DNA of 64,000 nt from JAKOWB01 sp038363005 (GTDB taxonomy: Bacteria > Pseudomonadota > Alphaproteobacteria > Kiloniellales > JACOMY01): assembly GCA_038363005.1 (NCBI GenBank), contig JBBQBI010000011.1, positions 72,115 through 136,114 of the forward strand, given 5' to 3'. Below are positions 1-8,180 of this stretch, piece after piece. The position numbers and the translations under genes were made by a program. Each line of letters begins with the position of its first letter. Within the stretch, counting starts at the first letter, position 1. The notes below the pieces were generated by a model that saw only the letters and a program-made list of their open reading frames with translations, did no database searches and had not been told where the DNA came from.

Positions 1-88
1 CCGGATCATCGGCCTGAGCCGATGCGACAGGAAGCGCGCTGCCCAGCCCCCAGAGGAGCAGCGCGAGAAACCGTCCGTGGCGCACCAT
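1..88 (-). CDS. Secreted protein, N-terminus only (runs off left edge)
   Basis: Only the first 29 codons are in the window. They begin with ATG at 86-88 on the minus strand and read as a clear Sec signal peptide: a short basic start (MVRHGR), a leucine-rich core (FLALLLWGLG) and an AxA-type cleavage site (PVASA before QADDP). A purine-rich GAGG lies about a dozen bases upstream. A perfect TTGACA at 187-192 (minus) lies about 100 bases further upstream, but I see no convincing matching -10. The mature protein is exported to or across the inner membrane. Its function cannot be judged from this fragment. It follows the pyr genes on the same strand after 131 bases that hold nothing else I can recognise. 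Confidence 0.5.
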   Translation of the reverse strand, partial: MVRHGRFLALLLWGLGSALPVASAQADDP

Positions 89-219
89 GAGTATCTTGCG
101 ATCCTCGCTATCCGGGTCCTGCCGGATGTGTGATCGCTCGACCGCCATCGAGCATACGCGGAGATGGTCGGTACAGTGCCGGGTGCTGTCAATGATTTAA
201 CGGACCGCTAGAGTAGAAT

Positions 220-1527
220 TCAGGCGTCCGCGACAAAGATGCTGCGCCCGTCCACCACGGTGCGGAGCACCTTGCCCTGCACCAGATGCCCCTCGAAGGG
301 CGAGTTCTTGGATTTCGAGCGGAACTCTGCCGGGTCGAGGCGCCAGGGGCGCTCCAGGTCGAACAGCACCAGATCGGCCGGGGCGCCGGGCTGCAGCCGG
401 CCGGCCGGCAGGCGCAGGATTTCCGCCGGCTTGCAGGTCAGGCGCGCCAGCAGGTCGAGCAGCCCGACCTGGCCCTTGTGCACCAGGGCCAGCGACAGCG
501 GCAGCAGCGTCTCCAGCCCCAGGATGCCGAACTCCGCCTGGGCGAAGGGCAGGCGCTTGGAGTCCTGGTCATGCGGGCTGTGGTCGCTGGCGATGGCGTC
601 GATGGTGCCGTCGGCGATGCCTTCGGCAATGGCGGCGCGGTCTTCCTCGCTGCGCAGCGGTGGCATGACTTTGGCGAAGGTGCGGTAGTCGCCGACCGCC
701 AGCTCGTTGAGGGTGAAGTAGTGCGGGGCGGTGTCGCAGGTGACTTTCAGGCCCTTGGCCTTGGCGCGGCGCATCACCGCCAGCGATTCGGCGGTCGACA
801 GCAGGGCAGCGTGATAGCGCCCGTCAGTCATCTCGACCAGGCGCAGGTCGCGCTCCAGCATGATGACCTCGGCCATCGGCGCGATACCGGCAAGGCCAAG
901 ACGGGTCGCCAGCTCGCCGTTGTTCATCACCCCGCCGGCCAGCGAGGGTTCGCGCGGCGCCTGCACGATGGTGGCGTCGAAAGCCCGCGCATAGGACAGC
1001 GCGCGGCGCATCACGCCGGCATTGGCCACCACGCGGCTGCCGTCGGTGTAGCCGACCGCGCCGTACTCCTGCAGCAGGCCGAATTCGGTCAGCTCGTTGC
1101 CTTCGGCGCCCTTGGTCAGCGTGCCGTAGCTGTAGATCTTGACCAGCTTCACCTCGCGCGCGCGGCGCGCCACGAACTCCAGGCCGGCGGTGTCGTCGGC
1201 GACCGGGTCGCTGTTCGGCAGGGCGGCCATGGCAGTGACGCCGCCGGCGGCGGCGGCACGGCTGGCGGTCGCGATGGTCTCCTTGTGCTCCTCGCCTGGC
1301 TCACGCAGGTTGACGCGCAGGTCGATCAGTCCGGGCGCCAGGCAGTGGCCACCGCAGTCGACCATCTGGATCCCCGGCGGCACGCCCTGCGCGAAGAGGT
1401 GCGGGCCCAGGTCGGCGATGCGCCCCTCCACCGTCAGCAGCGCGCCGCGTGCATCCAGCTTGCTCGCCGGGTCCAGCAGGCGGGCGTTGATGTAGGCGGT
1501 GGGCGGCGCCGTCAGCGTGGTGGCCAT
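220..1527 (-). CDS. pyrX: Dihydroorotase-like protein, probably inactive (PyrX/PyrC' type)
   Basis: This 435-residue member of the class I dihydroorotase/amidohydrolase family lies 7 bases downstream of pyrB. Start ATG at 1525-1527 gives the family-like N-terminus MATTLTAPPTAY; the frame stays open further upstream, inside pyrB. Overall family landmarks are present, including CLAPGLIDLRVNLREPG near residue 60 and the late ASDHSPHD motif. The metal-binding residues are not. The HxH after the first strand reads RVN, the usual HxED segment reads PREP, and the second histidine of the usual HxxHxST segment is a leucine (YHAALLST). In pseudomonads such inactive dihydroorotases are structural partners of aspartate carbamoyltransferase. 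I infer the same role here, with an active PyrC encoded elsewhere. Confidence 0.9.
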   Translation of the reverse strand: MATTLTAPPTAYINARLLDPASKLDARGALLTVEGRIADLGPHLFAQGVPPGIQMVDCGGHCLAPGLIDLRVNLREPGEEHKETIATASRAAAAGGVTAMAALPNSDPVADDTAGLEFVARRAREVKLVKIYSYGTLTKGAEGNELTEFGLLQEYGAVGYTDGSRVVANAGVMRRALSYARAFDATIVQAPREPSLAGGVMNNGELATRLGLAGIAPMAEVIMLERDLRLVEMTDGRYHAALLSTAESLAVMRRAKAKGLKVTCDTAPHYFTLNELAVGDYRTFAKVMPPLRSEEDRAAIAEGIADGTIDAIASDHSPHDQDSKRLPFAQAEFGILGLETLLPLSLALVHKGQVGLLDLLARLTCKPAEILRLPAGRLQPGAPADLVLFDLERPWRLDPAEFRSKSKNSPFEGHLVQGKVLRTVVDGRSIFVADA

Positions 1528-1534
1528 CGGTGCC

Positions 1535-2515
1535 TCAGCTGTTGCGCGGCAGGTGCCGCGTGAGCGTGTCGAGCACGGCCATGCGCACCGCGACACCCAT
1601 TTCGACCTGCTCGCGAATGGCGGAGCGGCCGATGTCATCGGCCACCTCGCTGTCGATCTCCACGCCGCGGTTCATCGGGCCGGGATGCATGATCAGCGCA
1701 TCGGGCTTGGCCACCGACAGCTTCTCGTAGTCCAGCCCGAAGAAGCGGAAGTACTCCCGGATCGAGGGCACGTAGGAGCCCTGCATGCGCTCAGTCTGCA
1801 GCCGCAGCATCATGACGATGTCGACGTCCTGCAGCCCTTCACGCATGTGGATGTAGCTGGTGACACCCAGGCGCTCGACCTTGGCCGGCAGCAGGGTGGG
1901 TGGCGCGATCACCCGGACCTCGGCACCCATGGTGGTCAGCAGGTGGATGTTCGAGCGTGCCACGCGGCTGTGCAGCACGTCGCCGCAGATGGCGACCTTC
2001 AGGCCGGCCAGGCGCCCCTTGCGGCGGCGGATGGTCAGGGCATCGAGCAACGCCTGGGTCGGATGTTCGTGGCTGCCGTCGCCGCCGTTGATCACCGCGC
2101 AGTTGACCTTTTCCGACAACAGCTGCACCGCGCCGGATTCGTTGTGTCGCACCGCCAGCACGTCGGGATGCATGGCGTTCAGCGTCACCGCCGTGTCGAT
2201 CAGCGTCTCGCCTTTTTTCACCGAGGAGACGCCGACCGCCATGTTGATGACGTCGGCGCCCAGACGCTTGGCCGCCAGCTCGAAGGAGGTGAGGGTGCGG
2301 GTCGAGTTCTCGAAGAACAGGTTGATAACGGTGCGCCCGGCCAGCAGCTGGCGGCGCCCGCGATCACCCTTGTGGAAGTCGACGTAGCTTTCCGACAGGT
2401 CGAGCAGAAATTCGATTTCCCCCGCGCTCAGGCCCTCGATTCCCAGGAGGTGCCTGTGCGGGAAGCCCATCGCAACCGTCTCGGCGGTCGCGCGCGTCTC
2501 GTCCTGCGGTGCCAT
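1535..2515 (-). CDS. pyrB: Aspartate carbamoyltransferase catalytic chain
   Basis: The enzyme condenses carbamoyl phosphate with L-aspartate, the committed step of de novo pyrimidine synthesis, in the cytoplasm. It is 326 residues, normal for the family. The carbamoyl-phosphate loop FFENSTRTLTSFE, the HPTQALLD motif, LHSRVARSN and MHPGPMNRG are all intact, so it should be active, unlike its partner downstream. A promoter-like pair at 2526-2553 would start transcription only about five bases before this ATG. The alternative ATG at 2468-2470 (MGFPHRHL) matches where many alphaproteobacterial PyrB proteins begin and has a weak GAG upstream, so the first 15 residues are uncertain. No regulatory-chain gene (pyrI) is adjacent, consistent with a PyrB-PyrX holoenzyme. 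Confidence 0.96.
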   Translation of the reverse strand: MAPQDETRATAETVAMGFPHRHLLGIEGLSAGEIEFLLDLSESYVDFHKGDRGRRQLLAGRTVINLFFENSTRTLTSFELAAKRLGADVINMAVGVSSVKKGETLIDTAVTLNAMHPDVLAVRHNESGAVQLLSEKVNCAVINGGDGSHEHPTQALLDALTIRRRKGRLAGLKVAICGDVLHSRVARSNIHLLTTMGAEVRVIAPPTLLPAKVERLGVTSYIHMREGLQDVDIVMMLRLQTERMQGSYVPSIREYFRFFGLDYEKLSVAKPDALIMHPGPMNRGVEIDSEVADDIGRSAIREQVEMGVAVRMAVLDTLTRHLPRNS

Positions 2516-2525
2516 CGAAGCCGTC

Positions 2526-2553
2526 TTATTACACCGCGCGGGTCGCCGTGCAA
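2526..2553 (-). promoter_or_regulatory. Candidate promoter of pyrB-pyrX
   Basis: On the minus strand TTGCAC (2548-2553) is followed after 16 bases by TAATAA (2526-2531). This fits the sigma-70-like pattern seen at other genes in this window. Transcription would begin near 2519, leaving almost no leader before the pyrB ATG at 2513-2515. That implies either leaderless translation or use of the downstream ATG at 2470. Confidence 0.45.
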
Positions 2554-2734
2554 GTCATGCTTCCAGCGGGTGCTGGGAAGCCGTTTTACATCCAGCGCGG
2601 GTGAACATTATCTGTTAGATCGCGAGACAGGAGAAAGTGCCGCCGCTGTCTGTTGGTTTGGGCGAACACCATCGGAACACGGACCAACCACCACTCGCTT
2701 GTCAGGCGCCGTGCCGAAGCCTTCCATCTGGCGG

Positions 2735-2756
2735 TGATCCTGTCGGCACAGGATCA
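2735..2756. promoter_or_regulatory. Perfect inverted repeat upstream of the first surface-protein gene
   Basis: TGATCCTGT and ACAGGATCA form perfect 9-base arms around CGGC, ending 26 bases before the chosen GTG start at 2783. No gene on the plus strand precedes it and no T-run follows it, so it is not a terminator. It could be an operator, or a hairpin in the 5' leader. I did not find the same repeat upstream of the two paralogues. The rest of 2554-2782 shows nothing else I can name. Confidence 0.4.
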
Positions 2757-2782
2757 AACAAAACAGTCAGTTGGGGGGTAGC

Positions 2783-5176
2783 GTGGCGACATCGCGGCAG
2801 TCGGTGCTGGCACTGGTCAGCGCGAAGATGATGACTCACCTGCGCGGTGGCCTGCTGGCCGGCGTGAGTGGTCTGGCCCTGCTGCTCGCCGGGGCGGCTG
2901 CGGCGGAGACCTGGCAACCGACGCTGGATGGTTACGGCCGCGCCGGCAGCAGCCAGGGCACCGGGGCGCTCGATCTCATGGTGCCGCTCTATCAGGATGG
3001 CAGCACCCTGCTGCTGGGCAATGCGCTGGGTGGGCTGGACAGCGACTCGGCCAAGGCAGCTTCGATCGGCCTGGTGCTGCGGCATCGCTTCGACGCGGGC
3101 TTCATCCTGGGCGGCTTTGCTTATGGTGATTTTCAACGTTCGGCCAATGGCGAGGCCTTTCCGCAAGTCGTCGCCGGCCTGGAGTTCAAGACCGCCGACT
3201 GGGATTTGCACCTAACCGGCTATGTGCCGCTCGGCGGGCTACGCACCCTGTCGCGGGTCGATCCGGTGGCCGGCGATCCCGGCATGGCTGGGCCGGGGCA
3301 GCTGATCATCGACGGCAACCAGCTGCTGATCCAGCACTTGGTGGACTCGGCGCCGGGGCAGGACGGCCTGCTGGTCGAGGAAGCCGCGCTCTATGGCGGC
3401 GAGGGCAGCATCGGCTACCGCCTGCCGCTCGACCACGTCTTCGGCCACAACATCGATGCCAACCTCTATCTCGGCGGCTATGCCTTCGCCCGCGACGGCT
3501 TTGACACCTTCGCCGGCCCGCAGGCGCGGCTCGAGGTGCAGCTGCACGACCTGGCCTTCATGGGCGACGGCAGCCGGGTAACGGCCAGCCTGGAAACGTC
3601 GTGGGACGATCCGCGCGGCCTGCAGGGAGCCGGCCTGCTGCGGGTGCGCATTCCGCTGGGCACGCTGTTCGGCAGCAACGAGCGGCACGAAACCGACCGT
3701 CTCGACCGTCGCATGATGGACCCGGTGCAGCGCAACCTGATCGCGCTGACCGATACGCGGCAGGAGGTGCTGGCGGCGCCCGACGTGGTGCCGATGATGG
3801 GCTTCACCGAAACGGTGCGCGACAGCGAGACCGACCGCACCATCGCCTTGGTCTACTTCGCCAGCGGCACCGGCGGCACGACGGCCGGCACCGCCGCCGA
3901 CCCGACCTCGCTGGCCGACGCGGTCGGCAGCAAGGGCATCACCGGCAACGCGGCGACCGACGCCCTGATCGTGGTTTCCGGCGAAGACGGCACCATCACC
4001 GGCCACTTCGACCTGGCGGGCAACCAGATCCTGCTCGGCGGCGGCTCGACCCTGCAGGTCACCGGCAACACCTCCAACGAGGTGCTGACCTTCAATCCGA
4101 CGGCCTTCGACGCCGCCGCCAGCCGCCCGACCATCGCACACGACAACACCCTGGACACCGCAGCGATCGGCGCCACCGGCGTCGACCACGTGAAGCTGGT
4201 TGGCCTGGACATCACCATGGCCATGAAGTCGGCCGATTCGAACCTGCACTACTTCGGCGTCGGTCTGACCGACTCCTCGCACGATATCGTGCGCGACGTG
4301 ACGACCACCGGCGGCGACATTGGCTTCCTGCTGGATGCCGAGATGGCCGCGGTGGACGACTCGCTGCTTGAGGACATTGGCGTGAGCGGCGCGGGTGTCG
4401 GTCTCTACGTCTTCAGCGGTGGCGGCGGCGCCAGCCGGGTCAGCAACATGACGGTGAACACCGCCACCTTCGACTCCCTGGTGCTCAATGGCGGCGGGGC
4501 GGCGCGCGCCGTCATCGCCGCCGCGAGCGGGATGCAGACCAGCAACACGCTGGCTCTGAACGACATCACCGTGACCAATACCGAGTTTGGCGGTTCCTTC
4601 GACAAGGTCGCCGGCCTGACCATCGCCGGCTGGACTGGGACCGGTGCCAACAGTTCGAGCAGCGGCAGCGTCGGCTTGCTGGTCAGCGGCGGCACTGGCC
4701 TGCAGCTCAGCGATTTCTCGTTCAGTGGCTATCGCGCGGGTGTATCCATCCAGAACAACGGCATCGGCAATGTCATTGACGGCAGCACGCGCGGCAGCAT
4801 CTTTGATATCGGTGCCTCGGCTGCGCTGGGGACCACCGGCCTCTTCATCTCGAAGAGTGACGTGACCGTCGAGAACGTCAACATCTCCGGTGTCGGCAGC
4901 CTGGGCAGCAACATGGACTTCGCCCTGCAGGTCAACGGCGCCGCCAATGTGAAGCTGAGCTTCATCGCCATCGACGGGCAGAACAGCGGCGGCGACAACG
5001 TCACTGACACCGCCGTCTTCCTCAGCGGGACGGTCCCGACCGACGACATCACCATCCAGGCCGGCAGCGACAACAACACCGCGACCAACGTCGGCGGGCT
5101 CTGCTTCCAGGTGTTGGGTGGCGCCACGGTCACTGGCAGCATGGCGTTCAGCTTGCCGGCGGCGAGCTGCCCCTAG
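2783..5176 (+). CDS. Inverse-autotransporter-like surface protein, copy 1
   Basis: A 797-residue exported protein. After a long basic n-region and hydrophobic core, cleavage is likely near residue 41 (GAAAAETW). Residues about 42-293 alternate polar and apolar and resemble the IAT_beta barrel of intimin/invasin-type proteins, with WQPTLDGYGRAG, ALDLMVPLYQ, LGGYAFARDGFDTFAGP and ending LLRVRIPLG. A conserved linker (LDRRMMDP, TDTRQEVL) leads at about residue 356 to a passenger rich in short hydrophobic turns (VENVNISG, VKLSFIAIDG), typical of a right-handed parallel beta-helix. The mature chain has only two cysteines, both within the last 30 residues. I chose GTG 2783 because GGGGGG sits just upstream and the n-region length then matches the paralogues; TTG 2771 and ATG 2828 are alternatives. 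It is the most divergent of the three copies. Export of a passenger is inferred from family knowledge. Confidence 0.75.
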   Translation: MATSRQSVLALVSAKMMTHLRGGLLAGVSGLALLLAGAAAAETWQPTLDGYGRAGSSQGTGALDLMVPLYQDGSTLLLGNALGGLDSDSAKAASIGLVLRHRFDAGFILGGFAYGDFQRSANGEAFPQVVAGLEFKTADWDLHLTGYVPLGGLRTLSRVDPVAGDPGMAGPGQLIIDGNQLLIQHLVDSAPGQDGLLVEEAALYGGEGSIGYRLPLDHVFGHNIDANLYLGGYAFARDGFDTFAGPQARLEVQLHDLAFMGDGSRVTASLETSWDDPRGLQGAGLLRVRIPLGTLFGSNERHETDRLDRRMMDPVQRNLIALTDTRQEVLAAPDVVPMMGFTETVRDSETDRTIALVYFASGTGGTTAGTAADPTSLADAVGSKGITGNAATDALIVVSGEDGTITGHFDLAGNQILLGGGSTLQVTGNTSNEVLTFNPTAFDAAASRPTIAHDNTLDTAAIGATGVDHVKLVGLDITMAMKSADSNLHYFGVGLTDSSHDIVRDVTTTGGDIGFLLDAEMAAVDDSLLEDIGVSGAGVGLYVFSGGGGASRVSNMTVNTATFDSLVLNGGGAARAVIAAASGMQTSNTLALNDITVTNTEFGGSFDKVAGLTIAGWTGTGANSSSSGSVGLLVSGGTGLQLSDFSFSGYRAGVSIQNNGIGNVIDGSTRGSIFDIGASAALGTTGLFISKSDVTVENVNISGVGSLGSNMDFALQVNGAANVKLSFIAIDGQNSGGDNVTDTAVFLSGTVPTDDITIQAGSDNNTATNVGGLCFQVLGGATVTGSMAFSLPAASCP

Positions 5177-5189
5177 GAAGGTGGCGGGG

Positions 5190-5218
5190 AGAGGTTGCGG
5201 CTGGCCGCCGCAGCCTCT
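5190..5218 (+). terminator. Hairpin between surface-protein copy 1 and the regulator gene
   Basis: AGAGGTTGCGGC pairs with GCCGCAGCCTCT as a 12-base-pair stem (one G-U pair) around a 5-base loop, beginning 14 bases after the copy-1 stop codon. No T-run follows, so it may be a processing or pause structure instead of a true intrinsic terminator. Confidence 0.3.
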
Positions 5219-5264
5219 TGCGTGCGGAACGGAAGATTCGTACATTTCTGTCAGGAGAGAAATA

Positions 5265-5795
5265 ATGATCCTGACACCGTCGCTCGAACGCTACGTGCTG
5301 CACTGGGGCGAGATGGGCACGCGCTGGGGCGTCAATCGCTCGCAGGCGCAGATCCATGCGCTGCTCTACCTGGCCGGCAAGCCGATCACCGCCGAGGAGA
5401 TCGCCGAAACCCTGGACATCGCGCGCTCCAACGTCTCGACCTCGCTGAAAGAACTGCAGGGCTGGGGGCTGGTCAAGCTCGTCCACACGCTGGGCGACCG
5501 TCGCGACCACTTCGAGGCGCTGACTGACGTCTGGGAGATGTTCCTGATCATCGTCGAGGAGCGCAAGAAGCGCGAGATCGACCCGACCCTGACGACGCTG
5601 CGCCAGTGCGTGCTGGAGGCCGAGCAGGACCGCCAGACTCCGGCGGAAGCGCAGGCGCGCATGGCCGAGATGCTGAAGTTCATGGAGTCGCTGATCGGCT
5701 GGTACGGCGAGGTACGCAAGTTGCCGCGCGGCACCCTGATGGGGTTGATGCGCCTGGGCGGCAAGATCGCACGGCTGGTCGGCAAGCTACGCTGA
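5265..5795 (+). CDS. GbsR/MarR-family winged-helix transcriptional regulator
   Basis: A 176-residue cytoplasmic DNA-binding protein. The start ATG at 5265 follows AGGAGAG; the frame is open upstream into the end of the preceding gene but lacks a better start. Residues about 26-80 form a winged helix-turn-helix (QAQIHALLYLAGKPITAEEIAE, then TLDIARSNVSTSLKEL and a wing GLVKLVHTLGDRRDHFEA). This matches the GbsR branch of the MarR superfamily. The C-terminal half is helical and charged, suited to dimerisation. It heads a three-gene operon with the DUF4166 protein and the TIGR01777 epimerase, and could autoregulate it. Whether it also controls the flanking surface-protein genes is an open inference. 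Effector unknown. Confidence 0.85.
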   Translation: MILTPSLERYVLHWGEMGTRWGVNRSQAQIHALLYLAGKPITAEEIAETLDIARSNVSTSLKELQGWGLVKLVHTLGDRRDHFEALTDVWEMFLIIVEERKKREIDPTLTTLRQCVLEAEQDRQTPAEAQARMAEMLKFMESLIGWYGEVRKLPRGTLMGLMRLGGKIARLVGKLR

Positions 5796-5834
5796 TCGGC
5801 CGGTCCGCGGGCCAACACTGGGAGGAGTCTGACC

Positions 5835-6506
5835 ATGAATTTCTCGCATGACAGAAAATTCAGAAATTTGGAGCCGGCAGACGACGGACCGCTGTCGGTC
5901 GCCGAGGAGGGGCCCTTCCGCGCCCTGCTCGGCGAGGCGGCCTGGGCCCGTCTGGCGCCGGCGGTCCGCGGTCGCTTCGCCACGCAGCCGGCCATCGACC
6001 GGCCGCAGCGCTTCGCCGGGCGCTATCGGGTGATCCAGCGTTCAGCCATCGGCTGGTGCTTTGCCCAGGCCTGCAAGTTAGTCGGCGCGCCGCTGCCGGT
6101 GCCGGCCGGTCGCAACGTGCCGGCCGTGGTCACCGTGGCACAGGCGCCACAGGGTGGCGGCGTGTTCTGGCGCCGCGCCTACCGCTTTCGCCAGGGCGAG
6201 CGGATCTGCACCACGGTGAAACGCCATGACGAGCGCGCGGGCCTGATGGAATGCGTCGGCCGGCATTTCGGCATGGCGCTGCGGCTGAGCGAAGAGGCGG
6301 GCGAACTGCACTTTCGCTCAACCCGCTTCTTCTGGCGCCTTGGACGGCACCAGATGACCTGGCCGCTATGGCTGTCCCCCGGGCAGATGCACGTCACCCA
6401 CGCCGATGTCGGGCAACGGCGCTTCCGCTTCACCCTGGCGGTCCGCCATCCCTGGTTCGGCGAGACCTTCTTTCAGGACGGCATTTTCCAAGCCCTGGAG
6501 GGCTGA
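5835..6506 (+). CDS. DUF4166 domain protein
   Basis: A 223-residue soluble protein of the DUF4166 family. ATG at 5835 is preceded by GGGAGGAG. The family has no assigned reaction. Typical segments are visible: an N-terminal GPFRALLGEAAWARLAPAVRGRF, a central beta-rich stretch with FWRRAYRFRQGE and a C-terminal RFRFTLAVRHPWFGETFFQDG. Family members often occur next to, or fused with, NAD-dependent epimerase-like proteins, and here the next gene is a TIGR01777 epimerase starting three bases downstream. This suggests a shared step, perhaps modification of a lipid or cell-envelope sugar, but no substrate can be read from the sequence. No signal peptide or membrane segment is evident. Confidence 0.8.
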   Translation: MNFSHDRKFRNLEPADDGPLSVAEEGPFRALLGEAAWARLAPAVRGRFATQPAIDRPQRFAGRYRVIQRSAIGWCFAQACKLVGAPLPVPAGRNVPAVVTVAQAPQGGGVFWRRAYRFRQGERICTTVKRHDERAGLMECVGRHFGMALRLSEEAGELHFRSTRFFWRLGRHQMTWPLWLSPGQMHVTHADVGQRRFRFTLAVRHPWFGETFFQDGIFQALEG

Positions 6507-6509
6507 GCC

Positions 6510-8060
6510 ATGACACCCTTCACACCCGCGATCACGGTTCTGCTGGCGCTGCAGCTGCTGCTGGGCCTGTTCGACATCGTCTATCACCACGAGATGACAG
6601 AGCGCCTGACCTGGCGCGTCACGGCGCGGCGCGAACTTGTCCTGCATGCGGTGCGCAATGGCCTCTACGGCGCGATCTTCTTCAGCCTGGCCTGGCTGCA
6701 GTGGCAGGGCTTCTGGGCCGTGGCGCTGGTCGCGGTGCTGGCGGCCGAGGTGGTTCTCACGCTGGTCGATTTCGTCGAGGAGGACCGTAGCCGGCTGCTG
6801 CCGCCCAGCGAACGCGTCACCCACGCGCTGCTGGCCCTGAACTATGGCGTGCTGCTGGCGCTGTTGGCACCACGGCTCTGGGCCGCTGTCGCCCTGCCGA
6901 CGACGGTTGTCTGGCAAGGGCAGGGCCTCTTCGCCTGGCTGCTCACCCTGGCCGCCACGGGCTGCCTGTTCTGGGGCTGGCGTGATGCCCGACGCGCCTG
7001 GACGCTGCGGCGGCCAGCCACGCCGGCGGCGGGCCTGGCCGACGAGTTTCTGGAGCGCCGGCAGCACTTGCTGGTAACCGGCGGCAGCGGCTTTGTCGGC
7101 CGCCGGCTGGTGGCCGCGCTGGTGGCGGCCGGGCACGACGTGACGCTGCTGCTACGCGACCAGCGCAAGGCCGCCTGGCTGCCGACACCGCTGCGCTGCA
7201 TCGGCAGCTTGGCGGAGCTACATCCGGCGACGCGGCTGGATGCCATCGTCCATCTGGCGGGCGAGCCGGTGGCGGCGCCCTGGACTGCCGGCCGGCGGCG
7301 CCGGATCGTCACCAGCCGGGTCGAGCTGACGCGTAGCCTGCTGGCCTGGTGCCGGCGGGCGGAGGTGCCGCCCCGGCTGCTGATCGGCGCCTCCGCGGTC
7401 GGCATCTATGGCGACCAGGGTGATGCGGTCTTGGGCGAGAGCACGCCATCCGGCACGGGCTTCGCCGCCGCGGCTTGCCAGGCGATGGAGGCGGCGCTGG
7501 CCGAAGCGCCGGCCAGTGGGCTGCAAGCGGTGGCCCTGCGTATCGGCCTGGTGCTGGACGGCGACGGCGGCATGCTGGGCAGCCTGCTGCTGCCGTTCGA
7601 GCTGGGCCTCGCCCTAATCTTCGGTGGTGGGCGCCAGTGGCTCTCCTGGATCCACCGCGACGACCTGGTGCGCCTGATCTGCTGGCTGCTGGCGCAGGGT
7701 GGAACCAGCGGCGCCTACAATGCCACGGCACCGCATCCTGTACGGCAGCGCGACTTCGCCGGGTTGCTGGCACGGTGCTTCCGGCGCTGGTCGCTCACGC
7801 TGCCGGTGCCGCGACTGCTGTTGGCGCGCGGGCTGGGTGCCATGGGACGGGAGCTCTTCCTGGCCAGCCAGCGGGCGCTGCCACGTCGCGCCTTGGCGGG
7901 CGGCTTCCGCTTTCGCCATGCCTACCCGGCCGCGGCGTTGGTCAGCATCGTCGGCCGCGGCGCGTTGCCCGACCTGTCGCCGCTGGTTTGCCATGCTGAG
8001 CAGCCGAGTCGTGTCGTTACGAAAGGCAAGGCGGTCGATCACCAGCGGCCGGCGGCCTGA
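6510..8060 (+). CDS. TIGR01777-family NAD(P)-binding epimerase fused to an N-terminal membrane domain
   Basis: A 516-residue protein with two parts. Residues about 1-170 contain four likely transmembrane helices (LLALQLLLGLFDIVY, GAIFFSLAWLQWQGF, LLALNYGVLLALLAP, LLTLAATGCLFWGW). Residues about 185-490 form an extended short-chain dehydrogenase domain with the Rossmann motif VTGGSGFVGRRL, LAGEPVAAPWT, the SAVGIYG strand, and the C-terminal DUF1731-like region, matching the TIGR01777/YfcH family. The usual family member is a soluble protein of about 300 residues, so the membrane anchor is the notable addition. The last 20 residues are a basic extension. It starts three bases after the DUF4166 stop, in an operon with it and the GbsR-type regulator. 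Substrate unknown. Confidence 0.85.
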   Translation: MTPFTPAITVLLALQLLLGLFDIVYHHEMTERLTWRVTARRELVLHAVRNGLYGAIFFSLAWLQWQGFWAVALVAVLAAEVVLTLVDFVEEDRSRLLPPSERVTHALLALNYGVLLALLAPRLWAAVALPTTVVWQGQGLFAWLLTLAATGCLFWGWRDARRAWTLRRPATPAAGLADEFLERRQHLLVTGGSGFVGRRLVAALVAAGHDVTLLLRDQRKAAWLPTPLRCIGSLAELHPATRLDAIVHLAGEPVAAPWTAGRRRRIVTSRVELTRSLLAWCRRAEVPPRLLIGASAVGIYGDQGDAVLGESTPSGTGFAAAACQAMEAALAEAPASGLQAVALRIGLVLDGDGGMLGSLLLPFELGLALIFGGGRQWLSWIHRDDLVRLICWLLAQGGTSGAYNATAPHPVRQRDFAGLLARCFRRWSLTLPVPRLLLARGLGAMGRELFLASQRALPRRALAGGFRFRHAYPAAALVSIVGRGALPDLSPLVCHAEQPSRVVTKGKAVDHQRPAA

Positions 8061-8180
8061 GAGCTTCCTTCACAAGAGCGTGAGACACCGCTGCCGGCGG
8101 TTTGGCGTCACCTGATCCGCCATCGCGGCGGACCGGGCAGGGCGGCGTCGCGGCCTGCTCGGGCCGCTGCGTTGTTTGGG

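Noticed and set aside
286..1563. 425-residue plus-strand frame opposite the dihydroorotase-like gene
   Set aside because: Gln/His/Arg-rich shadow without motifs; the minus-strand gene is clearly homologous to the PyrC family.
3239..5245. 668-residue open frame antisense to surface-protein copy 1
   Set aside because: It is a shadow in GC-rich DNA: composition is dominated by Arg, Gly, Ala and Val without domain motifs, and the plus-strand gene has signal peptide, homologous copies and ribosome site.
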